Of a DNA stretch of 24,365 nucleotides, positions 13,920-21,324 are shown piece after piece. The stretch is from positions 1-24,365 of IMG/VR virus record IMGVR_UViG_3300024259_000151; one strand, given 5' to 3'. The notes under the pieces were generated by a model. It had not been told where the DNA came from, made no database searches, and saw only the letters and a program-made list of their open reading frames with translations. The stretch comes from a virus. The position numbers were made by a program, and so were the translations under genes. Each line of letters opens with the position of its first letter. Within the stretch, counting starts at the first letter, position 1.

Positions 13920-14287
13920 TTTTTTTCGACACCCTCACTAACAAGATTTTGATTTTCGAGTTCTAATATTGCCAAATTGATAGCGTTGTAATATTTCTTC
14001 GGTAATAGCGAAATATTTTCTTCACTAATATCACGCTCAAATTCCCAACCCGTTTTTTTGTGCCCCACCAAACTTTGATACATTCTAGCAATTTCCAACT
14101 TTTCAGGATTTGCCAAAAAATACATCTCACCGTCTTTACCGAGTTCAGTTTTCGTGTCCGCTTTTCTGCGGATTTCTGCCATATCCATTTTTGTTAATGC
14201 GTGAATTGTAGCAATTTTATTGCCGTCAAATTCAACATCCTTTAAAAATGCTGGCTGTTCGTCTAGCCATTCACAATGTTTAATCAT
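13916..14287 (-). CDS. Tail assembly chaperone, G-like
   Basis: This 123-residue helical protein lies between the tail tube and tape-measure genes and has the profile of lambda gpG-type chaperones: EWLDEQPAFLKDVEFDGNKI, TKMDMAEIRRKADTKTE, then a helix ending SLLPKKYYNAINLAILELENQ. It binds the tape measure and recruits tube protein during tail assembly. Its last codons are GAA AAA AAC TAA, which places the slippery heptamer A AAA AAC exactly in frame directly before the stop. Most ribosomes stop here; a fraction should shift to the T frame. AAGGAG lies before the ATG. Confidence 0.85.
   Translation of the reverse strand: MIKHCEWLDEQPAFLKDVEFDGNKIATIHALTKMDMAEIRRKADTKTELGKDGEMYFLANPEKLEIARMYQSLVGHKKTGWEFERDISEENISLLPKKYYNAINLAILELENQNLVSEGVEKN
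13919..13925 (-). promoter_or_regulatory. -1 ribosomal frameshift site (A AAA AAC)
   Basis: The heptamer fits X XXY YYZ with codons AAA AAC in the zero frame, and the stop codon follows immediately. The -1 frame after it is open for 99 codons with no stop. I did not find a strong hairpin downstream. The site joins G to T in the way known for lambda and most siphoviruses. Confidence 0.88.
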
Positions 14288-14306
14288 TTTACCTCTCCTT
14301 ATTTTG

Positions 14307-15239
14307 CTAAGTTATAGTAATTGCAACTGCATCATTTGAAGCATCGCTCATCAATGTTTTGCTCAAACGCGATGTGAAAATTCCTTTGTCTGGGTCACTG
14401 AATTGATATTCAGTATATTTTCCAAAAGTTGATAATATCCAGCTGTTCGTTCCGTCTGTGATTGTGATTGCATCACTCGCTGTTGTCATCAATTTTGCCT
14501 CGACATCGCTATTATTAGTCTTGTCATAATTCCATTCAACCGACAAACTACCCGCAAAACCTGTAAGAATTTCTAGCAATTTGGTGTTAGAATTTTGATA
14601 CATATTAGCCTCATCTGCGAAAGAATTAGTCAAACTCAAAGTGAACGAATTTATTTTGCTAATATTCGTGTCGTCACCAATCAATTGAACAGTTGTGTTT
14701 GCAAATAATGCGGGTGTAATAGCTGGAACAGATGAAAATGGGTCAGTTAATGCTGATAAATCTGTTTCATAAGTGATTGTTTTTGCTCTGAAATTAGCAG
14801 TATATGTGATTGCTCCACCACTGCTACCAGCAATTTCTAAACTTTCCAAAACACAACCAACCGCTTTATGCCCGGCATCATCATTGAAATATTGATAAAT
14901 GGTGTAACTGTTTGGTGTCGTTCCGACTGCTGGAATATTAAAAACACTCGCAGAATCATTGAACATTGCTTCAAGTAATATGCCGTGATGAGTATTAGCG
15001 TCTGCACCTGTTTTGAGTTCGCCACTAATCGCTACCGTTCCGCCTGTATATCCTGCGTGCATTTCGGTGTTTTTCTTTTCGAGCGTGCCTGTTTTTTGCG
15101 AAATGTCAATGCTTGCAATTGTCTTTTTCATTTCGACTTTATCGGGCAAAATCACTTCATAAGTGGTTTGTTCAGTTCCATAACTCGCCTCTTTCCCGAG
15201 ACAAGTCAAATAATTATTGCCATATCTTTCATTAGCCAT
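14307..15239 (-). CDS. Major tail (tube) protein
   Basis: The 310-residue product is rich in Thr, Ser, Gly and Ala, with many predicted strands and no Cys-rich or catalytic motif besides scattered residues. The N-terminus reads NNYLTCLGKEASYGTEQTTYEV, a usual start for long-tailed phage tube proteins. TGTLEKKNTEMHAGYTGGTV and a late GTNSWILSTFGKY block follow. Hexamers of such proteins stack into the tube around the tape measure. The chaperone and tape-measure genes follow directly. GAGG precedes the ATG. Confidence 0.85.
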   Translation of the reverse strand: MANERYGNNYLTCLGKEASYGTEQTTYEVILPDKVEMKKTIASIDISQKTGTLEKKNTEMHAGYTGGTVAISGELKTGADANTHHGILLEAMFNDSASVFNIPAVGTTPNSYTIYQYFNDDAGHKAVGCVLESLEIAGSSGGAITYTANFRAKTITYETDLSALTDPFSSVPAITPALFANTTVQLIGDDTNISKINSFTLSLTNSFADEANMYQNSNTKLLEILTGFAGSLSVEWNYDKTNNSDVEAKLMTTASDAITITDGTNSWILSTFGKYTEYQFSDPDKGIFTSRLSKTLMSDASNDAVAITIT

Positions 15240-15393
15240 TTTCTACCTCTTTTTTTTCTTTTATTTTTGTAACTTTATTTTTCAATCTGTCAAAAACTTC
15301 TTTCGGAATATCAGCATCGTCTTTTATCCGCCAAACCTTACCGAATTTAGAATATTTGAACGGATTTACATTTTTTTTCAATTTAATTTTCAT
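15232..15393 (-). CDS. Small basic protein before the tail tube gene
   Basis: A 53-codon ORF starts at an ATG with GAGGAG close upstream, overlaps the terminator gene as ATGA and runs 8 bases into the tube gene. The product is lysine-rich, with KYSKFGKVWRIKDDADIP and a helical KKEVENG tail. Small proteins of this sort are common between tail terminator and tube genes, but I know no role. Two precise overlaps and a strong SD make it a real gene. Confidence 0.72.
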   Translation of the reverse strand: MKIKLKKNVNPFKYSKFGKVWRIKDDADIPKEVFDRLKNKVTKIKEKKEVENG

Positions 15394-15839
15394 AATCTCC
15401 TCGTATCGTAAACCAAGACATTAAAGTTTACTTTTCTTACTGTCATATTTGGATAAAATCCTGCGTTGAATTTATCAGCATCTTGTTCATAAGATCCTTT
15501 TTCAACGCTTTCAACTTCTACTAAAACCGCATTTCCGTCAATCGTCAAATCTTTTTCGATTGCATCGATTAACCAGTTTTGCATTTCAGTCATCTTTTCT
15601 AACCTATCGATAATTACATTATGATAGATATACATCGGAATTGAATAATTATATTCAACTCTCGTTCCTGTTCCGAGTTCATAAGTTTCGTCACCGTCAC
15701 CAATCAAAATAGCTGGGTATTTCTTGCCTATTTTTTGAATATCATCTGGAAAATAACCGACATAACCAACATTTGCACCGAGTTCTGTTTCGATAATAGA
15801 TTTTAATTCTGTCAAAATATCGTGCTGTTTATTTTGCAT
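15390..15839 (-). CDS. Tail terminator protein
   Basis: The 149-residue product has the alpha/beta layout of tail terminators (lambda gpU/SPP1 gp17-like). An N-terminal helix (HDILTELKSIIETELGANVG) is followed by YPAILIGDGDETYELGTGTRVEYNYSI strands, a central helix with LEKMTEMQNWLIDAIEK, and a last strand VNFNVLVYDTRRL. These proteins cap the growing tail tube and set its final attachment to the head. It lies between the tail-completion gene and the tube gene, which is the usual place. Its end overlaps the following small gene as ATGA. Confidence 0.75.
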   Translation of the reverse strand: MQNKQHDILTELKSIIETELGANVGYVGYFPDDIQKIGKKYPAILIGDGDETYELGTGTRVEYNYSIPMYIYHNVIIDRLEKMTEMQNWLIDAIEKDLTIDGNAVLVEVESVEKGSYEQDADKFNAGFYPNMTVRKVNFNVLVYDTRRL

Positions 15840-16275
15840 TTTCCCACGCCCTAATTTTCTTGTCGAGTAATTTGCGATATTCTTTATTTACAATTTTTTC
15901 ATCGTCTTTACCAATTCCAAAAAATTCACGCTTCGGAACTCGCACCCCATTGTTATGATTGTTTGCAATTATCTCTTTCATAGCATCCGAAAAATAAATC
16001 AATGCTTCATTTTTGGTCGCTTTGACTTTGATTAAGTTTAACATACGCTTTCCAGCTTTCGTGCCAGTTAAATTCACAAATTTTTTGCCTGTCTTTTCTG
16101 AATATTTCGGTGAATATTTTTTGAACGCCCGACCTTTGTAGTCCACACCTTTTAATTGAGTTCTGTTTCTGATATTTTTAATTGCCATTAATCCCAAGTC
16201 TGCCATATCTTTTTTAGTTCGCAATTTTTCAGCGAATTTATAAAGTTTTGGGTCGGGTGTGAGTGTCATTCTCAT
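15829..16275 (-). CDS. Tail-completion / virion morphogenesis protein (Mu gpG / HK97 gp10-like)
   Basis: The product has 148 residues and is basic. Typical features are a region reading KNIRNRTQLKGVDYKGRAFKKYSPKY (early 'disc' region), then LTGTKAGKRMLNLIKVK, IYFSDAMKEIIANNHNNG, and the near-terminal motif RVPKREFFGIGKDDEK, which closely matches the R-EFFG motif of Phage_tail_S/gpG-type proteins. These proteins join or finish the tail at the head-proximal end. It overlaps the connector gene by ATGA and the next gene by 11 bases. Confidence 0.8.
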   Translation of the reverse strand: MRMTLTPDPKLYKFAEKLRTKKDMADLGLMAIKNIRNRTQLKGVDYKGRAFKKYSPKYSEKTGKKFVNLTGTKAGKRMLNLIKVKATKNEALIYFSDAMKEIIANNHNNGVRVPKREFFGIGKDDEKIVNKEYRKLLDKKIRAWENAK

Positions 16276-16703
16276 CTGCTCAATTTACCTTGCCAGTTTA
16301 CCCGATAATTATCGACTATATCATCATCGTTCGTGTCGAGGTTCATTCGTTTCAAATCTTCATTGAATTTCATCTTTGACAACGCCTTGTATTTTTCGGA
16401 TTTAGATAGATAAAGACCTTCCATCCCTTGACTCAAATCATCATAAATCAATGAAAGCGTTAAATAGTCGCTTGTGAGGTTGAAAACTGTCGGATTAGCA
16501 ATAACATTAAGTAATACCTCACTTTCAGCTTCATCGACTGATATACCCCTTTCAGTCAATACAACCTCTAACCTATCGCCTAACAATTCTTTTGCGATTG
16601 CAATTTGATTGTTCCAATTCGTAGCCGTCAAATCGTTGATTTCGCTTTCAAATTTTACAATGCTCGTTGTCGTGCTTAATTCTGCCGTTGACCAGTCTGC
16701 CAT
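16272..16703 (-). CDS. Head-tail connector (adaptor) protein
   Basis: The 143-residue product follows the capsid gene, where DNA-packaging/adaptor proteins of the HK97 gp6 or SPP1 gp15 type are found. It is mostly helical (NQIAIAKELLGDRLEVVL, LTSDYLTLSLIYDDLSQG, EKYKALSKMKFNEDLKRM), consistent with a ring-forming adaptor under the portal. AGGTGG lies four bases before the ATG. Sequence alone is not decisive; order and helical content carry the call. Confidence 0.65.
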   Translation of the reverse strand: MADWSTAELSTTTSIVKFESEINDLTATNWNNQIAIAKELLGDRLEVVLTERGISVDEAESEVLLNVIANPTVFNLTSDYLTLSLIYDDLSQGMEGLYLSKSEKYKALSKMKFNEDLKRMNLDTNDDDIVDNYRVNWQGKLSR

Positions 16704-16719
16704 TTTTCCACCTCAAAAT

Positions 16720-16747
16720 TTGGTGGGAGTTTTTACGCCCCCACCAA
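16720..16747 (-). terminator. Hairpin after the major capsid gene (weak terminator or mRNA 3' protection)
   Basis: On the minus strand TTGGTGGG (16747-16740) pairs perfectly with CCCACCAA (16727-16720) around a 12-base loop, followed by only four Ts. The stem is good but the T-run is short, so read-through into the connector gene is expected. Such hairpins after coat genes can lower downstream expression or protect the coat message. Confidence 0.5.
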
Positions 16748-16753
16748 TATTAT

Positions 16754-17629
16754 TTATGCCTGTGCTTGAGTTGTGATTGAACAAGCAAAAGCATCTACGA
16801 GTTCAATTTTCCCCCAGTATCCATTAGCTATTAGTTCAGTAAGACCTTTTGAAGCGTCTCTTTGTGGTTCAATATCGATAAAGCTACCACCAATATCTTT
16901 GTAGCCCACACCAATTGCTGACGGGCTGAAAATCAATGCTGTTGCTTCATCGGAGTTATTACCGTCCACACAAGAAATCTCTGGACTTGTGAAAATTTCA
17001 ACGCCTGCAATACTGCCTACATATCCAGCACCTAACATTTCATCTGTTTTAGCAAACGGATTTGCATCTAACACATTTGAAAGTCCATAAGTTCCCCAAA
17101 TCTGTTTTGGGTGGAATACCCCAAAATATTTGCCGTTAACAGTTGGGGCATTCGCTGTGCGGAGTGCCTCGACTGCATCGAAAATATTGTTAAGTGTGAT
17201 TGCTGCATCCGAATTGTCGATGTTAACTGAAAAATCTGCAATTAGACTCACAATATCATCATCGAATTTTGTTGCAACTGCGTTTCCTAAAACATTTCCA
17301 GCATTTCCGAGTAAATCGTCACCGTTTCCGAAAACTGCCAAATCGGTTAAATCTGCTCTGATTACATTACGCAAAATTTCAACATCTTTTGCGGTTGTTG
17401 TGATACTTACTGCTGACGGATCAGTCTCTTCCGCACCAGAAGCATAAGCACTCACATCACTTGAAGCGACATTTGAATACACTGGAAATCTTACTGTGAG
17501 ACTTCCTTTCACTGCCGCCTTTTTATTCACCAAATTCCAGAACACATTTGCTTTGTTAAATTGCAAAATCGCATCTGCTACTACCGTTCCCAATGCCCCT
17601 GCTGCTACGCCTACATCTGTTACTGCCAT
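16754..17629 (-). CDS. Major capsid protein
   Basis: This 291-residue protein has the HK97-like coat pattern. It starts with an N-terminal helix (AGALGTVVADAILQFNKANV), then KGSLTVRFPVYSN and the long spine-helix region DDLLGNAGNVLGNAVATKFD. GKYFGVFHPKQIWGTYGL is typical of the A-domain/P-domain boundary, and it ends with VAGVEIFTSPEI and ANGYWGKIELVD. The codon usage looks richer in GC than in neighbours, as often seen for highly expressed coat genes. There is no long N-terminal delta domain, which fits with a separate scaffold gene just upstream. A hairpin follows the stop codon. Confidence 0.92.
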   Translation of the reverse strand: MAVTDVGVAAGALGTVVADAILQFNKANVFWNLVNKKAAVKGSLTVRFPVYSNVASSDVSAYASGAEETDPSAVSITTTAKDVEILRNVIRADLTDLAVFGNGDDLLGNAGNVLGNAVATKFDDDIVSLIADFSVNIDNSDAAITLNNIFDAVEALRTANAPTVNGKYFGVFHPKQIWGTYGLSNVLDANPFAKTDEMLGAGYVGSIAGVEIFTSPEISCVDGNNSDEATALIFSPSAIGVGYKDIGGSFIDIEPQRDASKGLTELIANGYWGKIELVDAFACSITTQAQA

Positions 17630-17641
17630 AATATACCTACC

Positions 17642-18256
17642 TTATTTTTTTTCTTTTTTCCACTTTTCGTAGAGTTTCCAGTCAGCCCTTGCGAGTGCCT
17701 CGACATTTTCATATCCGTAAAAATCGCCATCTGCTTTTTTACGCTCGCCACCGACTGCCTTATTGCTGTTATAATTCGTTTTATCGCCGTCAACCTTGAA
17801 GTAATCCAACTCATCATAGGTTTTTAGCATTTCCAGGTTGGTTGAGAGTTGTTCTTGTGATAAATCTTCGCCAAATTTAAAGCGGTGTTTGACTTTTGAA
17901 ATCTTGTCAAAAATCTTGTCGCCCTCTTTTGCTTCAAAAATATCCTTTCGCTTCAACCATTCAGTTTTGTCAGTCTCAAACTTTTTAGTTTTCCACTCGT
18001 TGACTTGTGTCTTGAATGTTCCGAGTTCATTAATTTCGGTTTTCTGCACTGCATTCTGTTTTGTCAACTGCTCAATTTTAGTTTCCAATTCAGCTGTGTT
18101 TGCAACTGCCTCGTTGTATTGACCCACTTTTTCCTTAAATCTGCTATACGGGATACCGCCTTCGCCCTTCGAGTCCAATAGTGACTGAACACCAGCCACC
18201 AGTTCCGCATTTTCAACGCCTGCGTCTGCGAACAATTCTTTGATTGTTTTGCTCAT
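17642..18256 (-). CDS. Scaffolding protein
   Basis: The 204-residue product sits directly upstream of the major capsid gene, as scaffolds do. It is strongly charged and helical. An N-terminal part contains GVENAELVAGVQSLLDSKGE and PYSRFKEKVGQYNEA. A predicted coiled coil lies at about 50-90 (ELETKIEQLTKQNAVQKTEI), and a basic end follows (LYEKWKKEKK). Phage scaffolds guide assembly of the procapsid and are then lost. This layout matches the GP20-type minor structural/scaffold family. GAGGAG precedes the ATG. There is no protease motif, so the prohead protease is missing from this region or not needed. Confidence 0.82.
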   Translation of the reverse strand: MSKTIKELFADAGVENAELVAGVQSLLDSKGEGGIPYSRFKEKVGQYNEAVANTAELETKIEQLTKQNAVQKTEINELGTFKTQVNEWKTKKFETDKTEWLKRKDIFEAKEGDKIFDKISKVKHRFKFGEDLSQEQLSTNLEMLKTYDELDYFKVDGDKTNYNSNKAVGGERKKADGDFYGYENVEALARADWKLYEKWKKEKK

Positions 18257-18338
18257 TTTATCTCCTCATTTTTCACGCCTTTTGTGGCGGTTTTTATCAT
18301 ATAATCTTTAAATACAAAATACTTATTGATTATGATTT

Positions 18339-18494
18339 TCATTTGATTTCGATTAAAACATCATTTGTCTTTTTTGTGACATTAATTACATTCTTATCGA
18401 ATTTTTCAACGATACTCATCTTATCAATATCTTCGATAAAATAGAGATATAATTCTTTCCCATTTTTGTCGACTATCCGTAATTTATTAATCAT
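18339..18494 (-). CDS. Small hypothetical protein between minor head and scaffold
   Basis: A 51-codon ORF starts at an ATG with an excellent AAGGAG seven bases upstream and overlaps the end of the minor head gene by 8 bases. The product has alternating hydrophobic residues suggestive of beta strands (NKLRIVDKNGKELYLYFI, then NDVLIEIK at the end) and no transmembrane segment. Function is unknown; position suggests a head-associated or regulatory part. The strong SD and operon overlap are the reasons to call it real. Confidence 0.72.
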   Translation of the reverse strand: MINKLRIVDKNGKELYLYFIEDIDKMSIVEKFDKNVINVTKKTNDVLIEIK

Positions 18495-19599
18495 TCAATA
18501 ACTCCTTATATTGATTAAAAATTTTATCTAAAAACTCTTGTATATTTTTATAACTCATTATATGATAATGTTCAACCATTCTCTTGGTTCCAACCGAGTG
18601 GTTGGATATTCTTACATTAAATGATAATGATGTGTCTGCTGAATAAGTATATTCTTTATATGCTATATTTACATTGCCTCTTTTGTGAAGTGTTTCAATA
18701 ATGTGTTTATGGGTAATTACTTTTTCACTATTCAAATTATATGTTTTTAAAATTTCATCACTTAAATCACGCCTATACCCATGTTTAATATTTTTAGGAT
18801 TGCCCAGAACATCCCATAATTTGATGTCTGTGGGTAAGTTATCAATTTTAACAGTCTTTACAATTGGGTGTTTCCACTTTTTGTATTTCATTACATTCGG
18901 ACTGCTATATGAAAGATAACTTGAATGTCCCATAAATGTATGAGAATGATTGATTGATGTTTTAAAGCCTTTGGATTGCAATGTTTTTTCTAAATCTATC
19001 GATAAATTTTTGACATTATTGTCCCATTCTTGCGTTGACAAATTGTTATATTTATTAAATACCCCTTCATCATATTCCGAAATGTTTTTTGCTGAATTTC
19101 CAGTCATCTCTTCATAATAATCTTCGGTTATTTGGTTAAATTCGTGTCTGCAATTCCAACGAATACCAAACTCACTTTGGAATCCTATTTTCTCATCATC
19201 TGTGAAGAACGGTGCATTCGGATAACTTCCACTCGGTTGAACGCCTAATCCCATTAAACATTCATCTCTGGTCTTTTCATCTGGCAATGCTCCGAAGTAT
19301 TCCCAATAGACAACTCCACCCTCTTCTTTATAATTTTCAGCGGATAAATCACTTACTTTTTGGGATAACATACTGCGTGAAGTGTTCATATAGGTAGAAG
19401 CGTATTGTGTCAATTTATCGCTCGATGTCATCACTTTTTCGACTGCTTTATCGAAAGCAACACCACTCATCACAACCGTTTGGAGTTGTGTTTTGACGCT
19501 TTTGGCAACTTGATTTGAGATGCCCCGAAGTTCATCAATATCTATCGCCTGTAATATAGCCAAAGTTTCCGCGTCTGCTTCTCGTAATATCGGTTTCAT
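18487..19599 (-). CDS. MuF/SPP1 gp7-like minor head protein with an unassigned C-terminal extension
   Basis: Residues 1-160 of this 370-residue protein carry the head-morphogenesis pattern: a helical lead, SRSMLSQKVSDLSAE, VYWEYFGALPDEKTRDECL (compare the D-x-x-TR-x-x-C motif) and GIRWNCRHEF at the end of the core. These proteins bind the portal inside the prohead and may enter the cell with DNA. From about residue 175 the sequence changes to an unrelated region of nearly 200 residues with HSHTFMGHSSYLSYSS, VLGNPKNIKHGYRRDL and HKHIIETLHKRG. I do not recognise it. MuF proteins are known to carry C-terminal effector or toxin domains, so this is a candidate for one. The DNA here is also more AT-rich. 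Confidence 0.78.
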   Translation of the reverse strand: MKPILREADAETLAILQAIDIDELRGISNQVAKSVKTQLQTVVMSGVAFDKAVEKVMTSSDKLTQYASTYMNTSRSMLSQKVSDLSAENYKEEGGVVYWEYFGALPDEKTRDECLMGLGVQPSGSYPNAPFFTDDEKIGFQSEFGIRWNCRHEFNQITEDYYEEMTGNSAKNISEYDEGVFNKYNNLSTQEWDNNVKNLSIDLEKTLQSKGFKTSINHSHTFMGHSSYLSYSSPNVMKYKKWKHPIVKTVKIDNLPTDIKLWDVLGNPKNIKHGYRRDLSDEILKTYNLNSEKVITHKHIIETLHKRGNVNIAYKEYTYSADTSLSFNVRISNHSVGTKRMVEHYHIMSYKNIQEFLDKIFNQYKELLND

Positions 19600-19868
19600 T
19601 TTATCTTCTTAATCAATTTTGGAACATCTGCAATAAAATCATTCGCTAATTCATTATAGCCAGCGTCATCAATTATTTTTTTAAGTTTCGTTTCAAACAA
19701 TAAAATTTTTGTCATATTCTCATCATTTGAAAGAATTTTACCGTCTGTGGTTTCGAGTTCATTCATCATTTTACGCAATTCTTTCTTGATAATCACATCA
19801 ATTTTGTCGAGTTTATCAGTGTGTATCTTTGCGTTTTTCTGGAATAATCTCGTTTTATTTAATCGCAT
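19596..19868 (-). CDS. N-terminal piece of a minor head protein (split)
   Basis: The start is set at the ATG at 19868 (AGGATTG lies just upstream); a TTG one codon earlier is possible. The 90-residue product is helical and charged: KKELRKMMNELETTDGKI is followed by KLKKIIDDAGYNELANDF. Single-chain minor head proteins of phages carry a region of this kind before the MuF-like core. Here it is a separate ORF overlapping the portal end and ending in ATGA at the start of the MuF-type gene. Inserting one base in the AAAA run before that overlap would fuse the two. Either it is a true split with translational coupling, or it is a one-base deletion. Confidence 0.6.
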   Translation of the reverse strand: MRLNKTRLFQKNAKIHTDKLDKIDVIIKKELRKMMNELETTDGKILSNDENMTKILLFETKLKKIIDDAGYNELANDFIADVPKLIKKIK

Positions 19869-21216
19869 CAATCAATCCTGCACCAATTTGGTATTGCTTT
19901 TTCTCATCTTGTAACTTTTTATAATGTTCAATTGCTTCGTCTCTTGTTAAATCTGGATTGTCTTCAATTATAAAATCAATCTCGTTCTTAGTGCCATTAG
20001 CCAATTCCATTGCTCGGAGTTCTTGCTTTTCCTTTGGATTTGCGTCAAATGTTAGTTCTCCAAAATCTACTGTTATTTGAGCATTTGTAAAGTTTTTATC
20101 TGAATTTTGTGTGTATAGTTCTAACATCAAATTGATTAAATCTTTAATTTTTGGGCGGTAAAATGGACGCTCTCCCATTGTTCGATTGATAATGTCTTGC
20201 TTCGATAATTTCAATTGGTAACCACTATTGAAACTGCTATTTACTTTTAAATAACTGTCTGCAGATATTCCAACACTTTGAGCAGCACCCAAAATAATAT
20301 TATTGATAACCTCCCAAACCTCTTTTAATTTCGGATTTGGTGTGATATATTTAGCGTCAGGAGTTTTTGTTTCTGCTGGGTCAAATGGAAGCTTCAAATT
20401 GTAGCTTGCACCAAACGGAATGGACGCTGTTTCATCAATTCCAACGGTAACAAGTGTTGAAAATGCTTGAAATGCCATCATATACCGAAAGTTAGTCAAC
20501 TCACAATTCACTATTTCATTGGTTTCAATTATATGATTTGTTTTATTATGCCAAAATGTGTTAGTTGTAATATCGTTTTCAAACCAAACTACTGGAATAA
20601 TTCCAAAGCGATTTGGCACAATATCACGCTCATTTTGGATATTGCCACCCGTGTCATCCACATCGACAATTGATTGAGTTTCGTTTGTCCATCGAACATA
20701 GGTTGCGACTGTTTCTGCTTTTGTTGGCGAGTTCTCCAAAATTCCAATCTGATAGAATAATTCTTTAATCTTTGTCGGATTTTCTGGGTCTTGAAGGACA
20801 AAACAATTGTCAGCAGTTATAATGTCGAGTTCCAAACCGTCACGCCATACGGGAATTATTCCGACTTTATCAGTCAAGTTGACCAATAAGTTAACTTTTA
20901 CCATTATCGAATTGAATTTTGTGTCGTTGATTATTTCATTAAATTTTTTTTCAAGGTTTTCGTTGTCGATTGTTAGTTTCAGCGGAGTTTGGAATAAAAT
21001 AGAAATGTCGTCTAATATTCTTTTTGTCAGCGGATATGTGTATTCATATTTATCGAGCATTTCTTCTGCTGTTTTTGGATATGCTTTTTTTATTGCTTTC
21101 TTCAAATAGTGAGTTTGATTATTATGATAATAATCTAATCTTTTGGCAACATCAAAACGGCGATTTAGATCATCACCCCATTTTGCTTGTAATTTCTCCA
21201 GTTCGACTACATTCAT
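19855..21216 (-). CDS. Portal protein
   Basis: The 453-residue product resembles SPP1 gp6-type portals. It has an N-terminal helical part with RLDYYHNNQTHYLK, then YTYPLTKRILDDISILFQTP, a domain with DIITADNCFVLQDP and TYVRW, and a helical stem region with GISADSYLKVN and SGYQLKLSKQDI. It ends in an acidic-basic helix. Portals form a twelve-fold ring at one capsid vertex through which DNA passes. Position directly after the large terminase and before the minor head gene is the standard order. AAAGG precedes the ATG at about 8 bases. Assignment rests on overall pattern and order. Confidence 0.85.
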   Translation of the reverse strand: MNVVELEKLQAKWGDDLNRRFDVAKRLDYYHNNQTHYLKKAIKKAYPKTAEEMLDKYEYTYPLTKRILDDISILFQTPLKLTIDNENLEKKFNEIINDTKFNSIMVKVNLLVNLTDKVGIIPVWRDGLELDIITADNCFVLQDPENPTKIKELFYQIGILENSPTKAETVATYVRWTNETQSIVDVDDTGGNIQNERDIVPNRFGIIPVVWFENDITTNTFWHNKTNHIIETNEIVNCELTNFRYMMAFQAFSTLVTVGIDETASIPFGASYNLKLPFDPAETKTPDAKYITPNPKLKEVWEVINNIILGAAQSVGISADSYLKVNSSFNSGYQLKLSKQDIINRTMGERPFYRPKIKDLINLMLELYTQNSDKNFTNAQITVDFGELTFDANPKEKQELRAMELANGTKNEIDFIIEDNPDLTRDEAIEHYKKLQDEKKQYQIGAGLIDAIK

Positions 21217-21282
21217 ATATTATACCTTTTGCAGTTTTACGACTGTGTCGGTCGAAGAACATTTTTACAAGTTTTGTCTTGG

Positions 21283-21306
21283 GACAAAGCTAATTTTAGC
21301 TTTGTC
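21283..21306. repeat. Perfect palindrome in the terminase-portal gap
   Basis: Arms GACAAAGCTA (21283-21292) and TAGCTTTGTC (21297-21306) are perfectly complementary around a 4-base centre. The sequence sits in the 108-base gap between the terminase stop and the portal start, one of few gaps in the late region. Neither strand has a T-run after it, so it is a poor intrinsic terminator. An RNA hairpin, an operator, or a site used in packaging are all possible. A TTGACA lies just upstream on the minus strand (21309-21314), but no -10 is at the right distance. Confidence 0.6.
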
Positions 21307-21324
21307 TCTGTCAAGTTATTTTAT

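Noticed and set aside
17130-17447. Plus-strand open frames, such as this one inside the capsid gene and others across the window
   Set aside because: They lie opposite well-supported minus-strand genes, have low-complexity Ser/Phe/Leu-rich products and no SD or family features.
21217-21262. A 29-codon minus-strand ORF starting at 21262 and a TATAAT near 21225
   Set aside because: The ORF has no SD and overlaps the portal start; the TATAAT has no -35 at the right distance.
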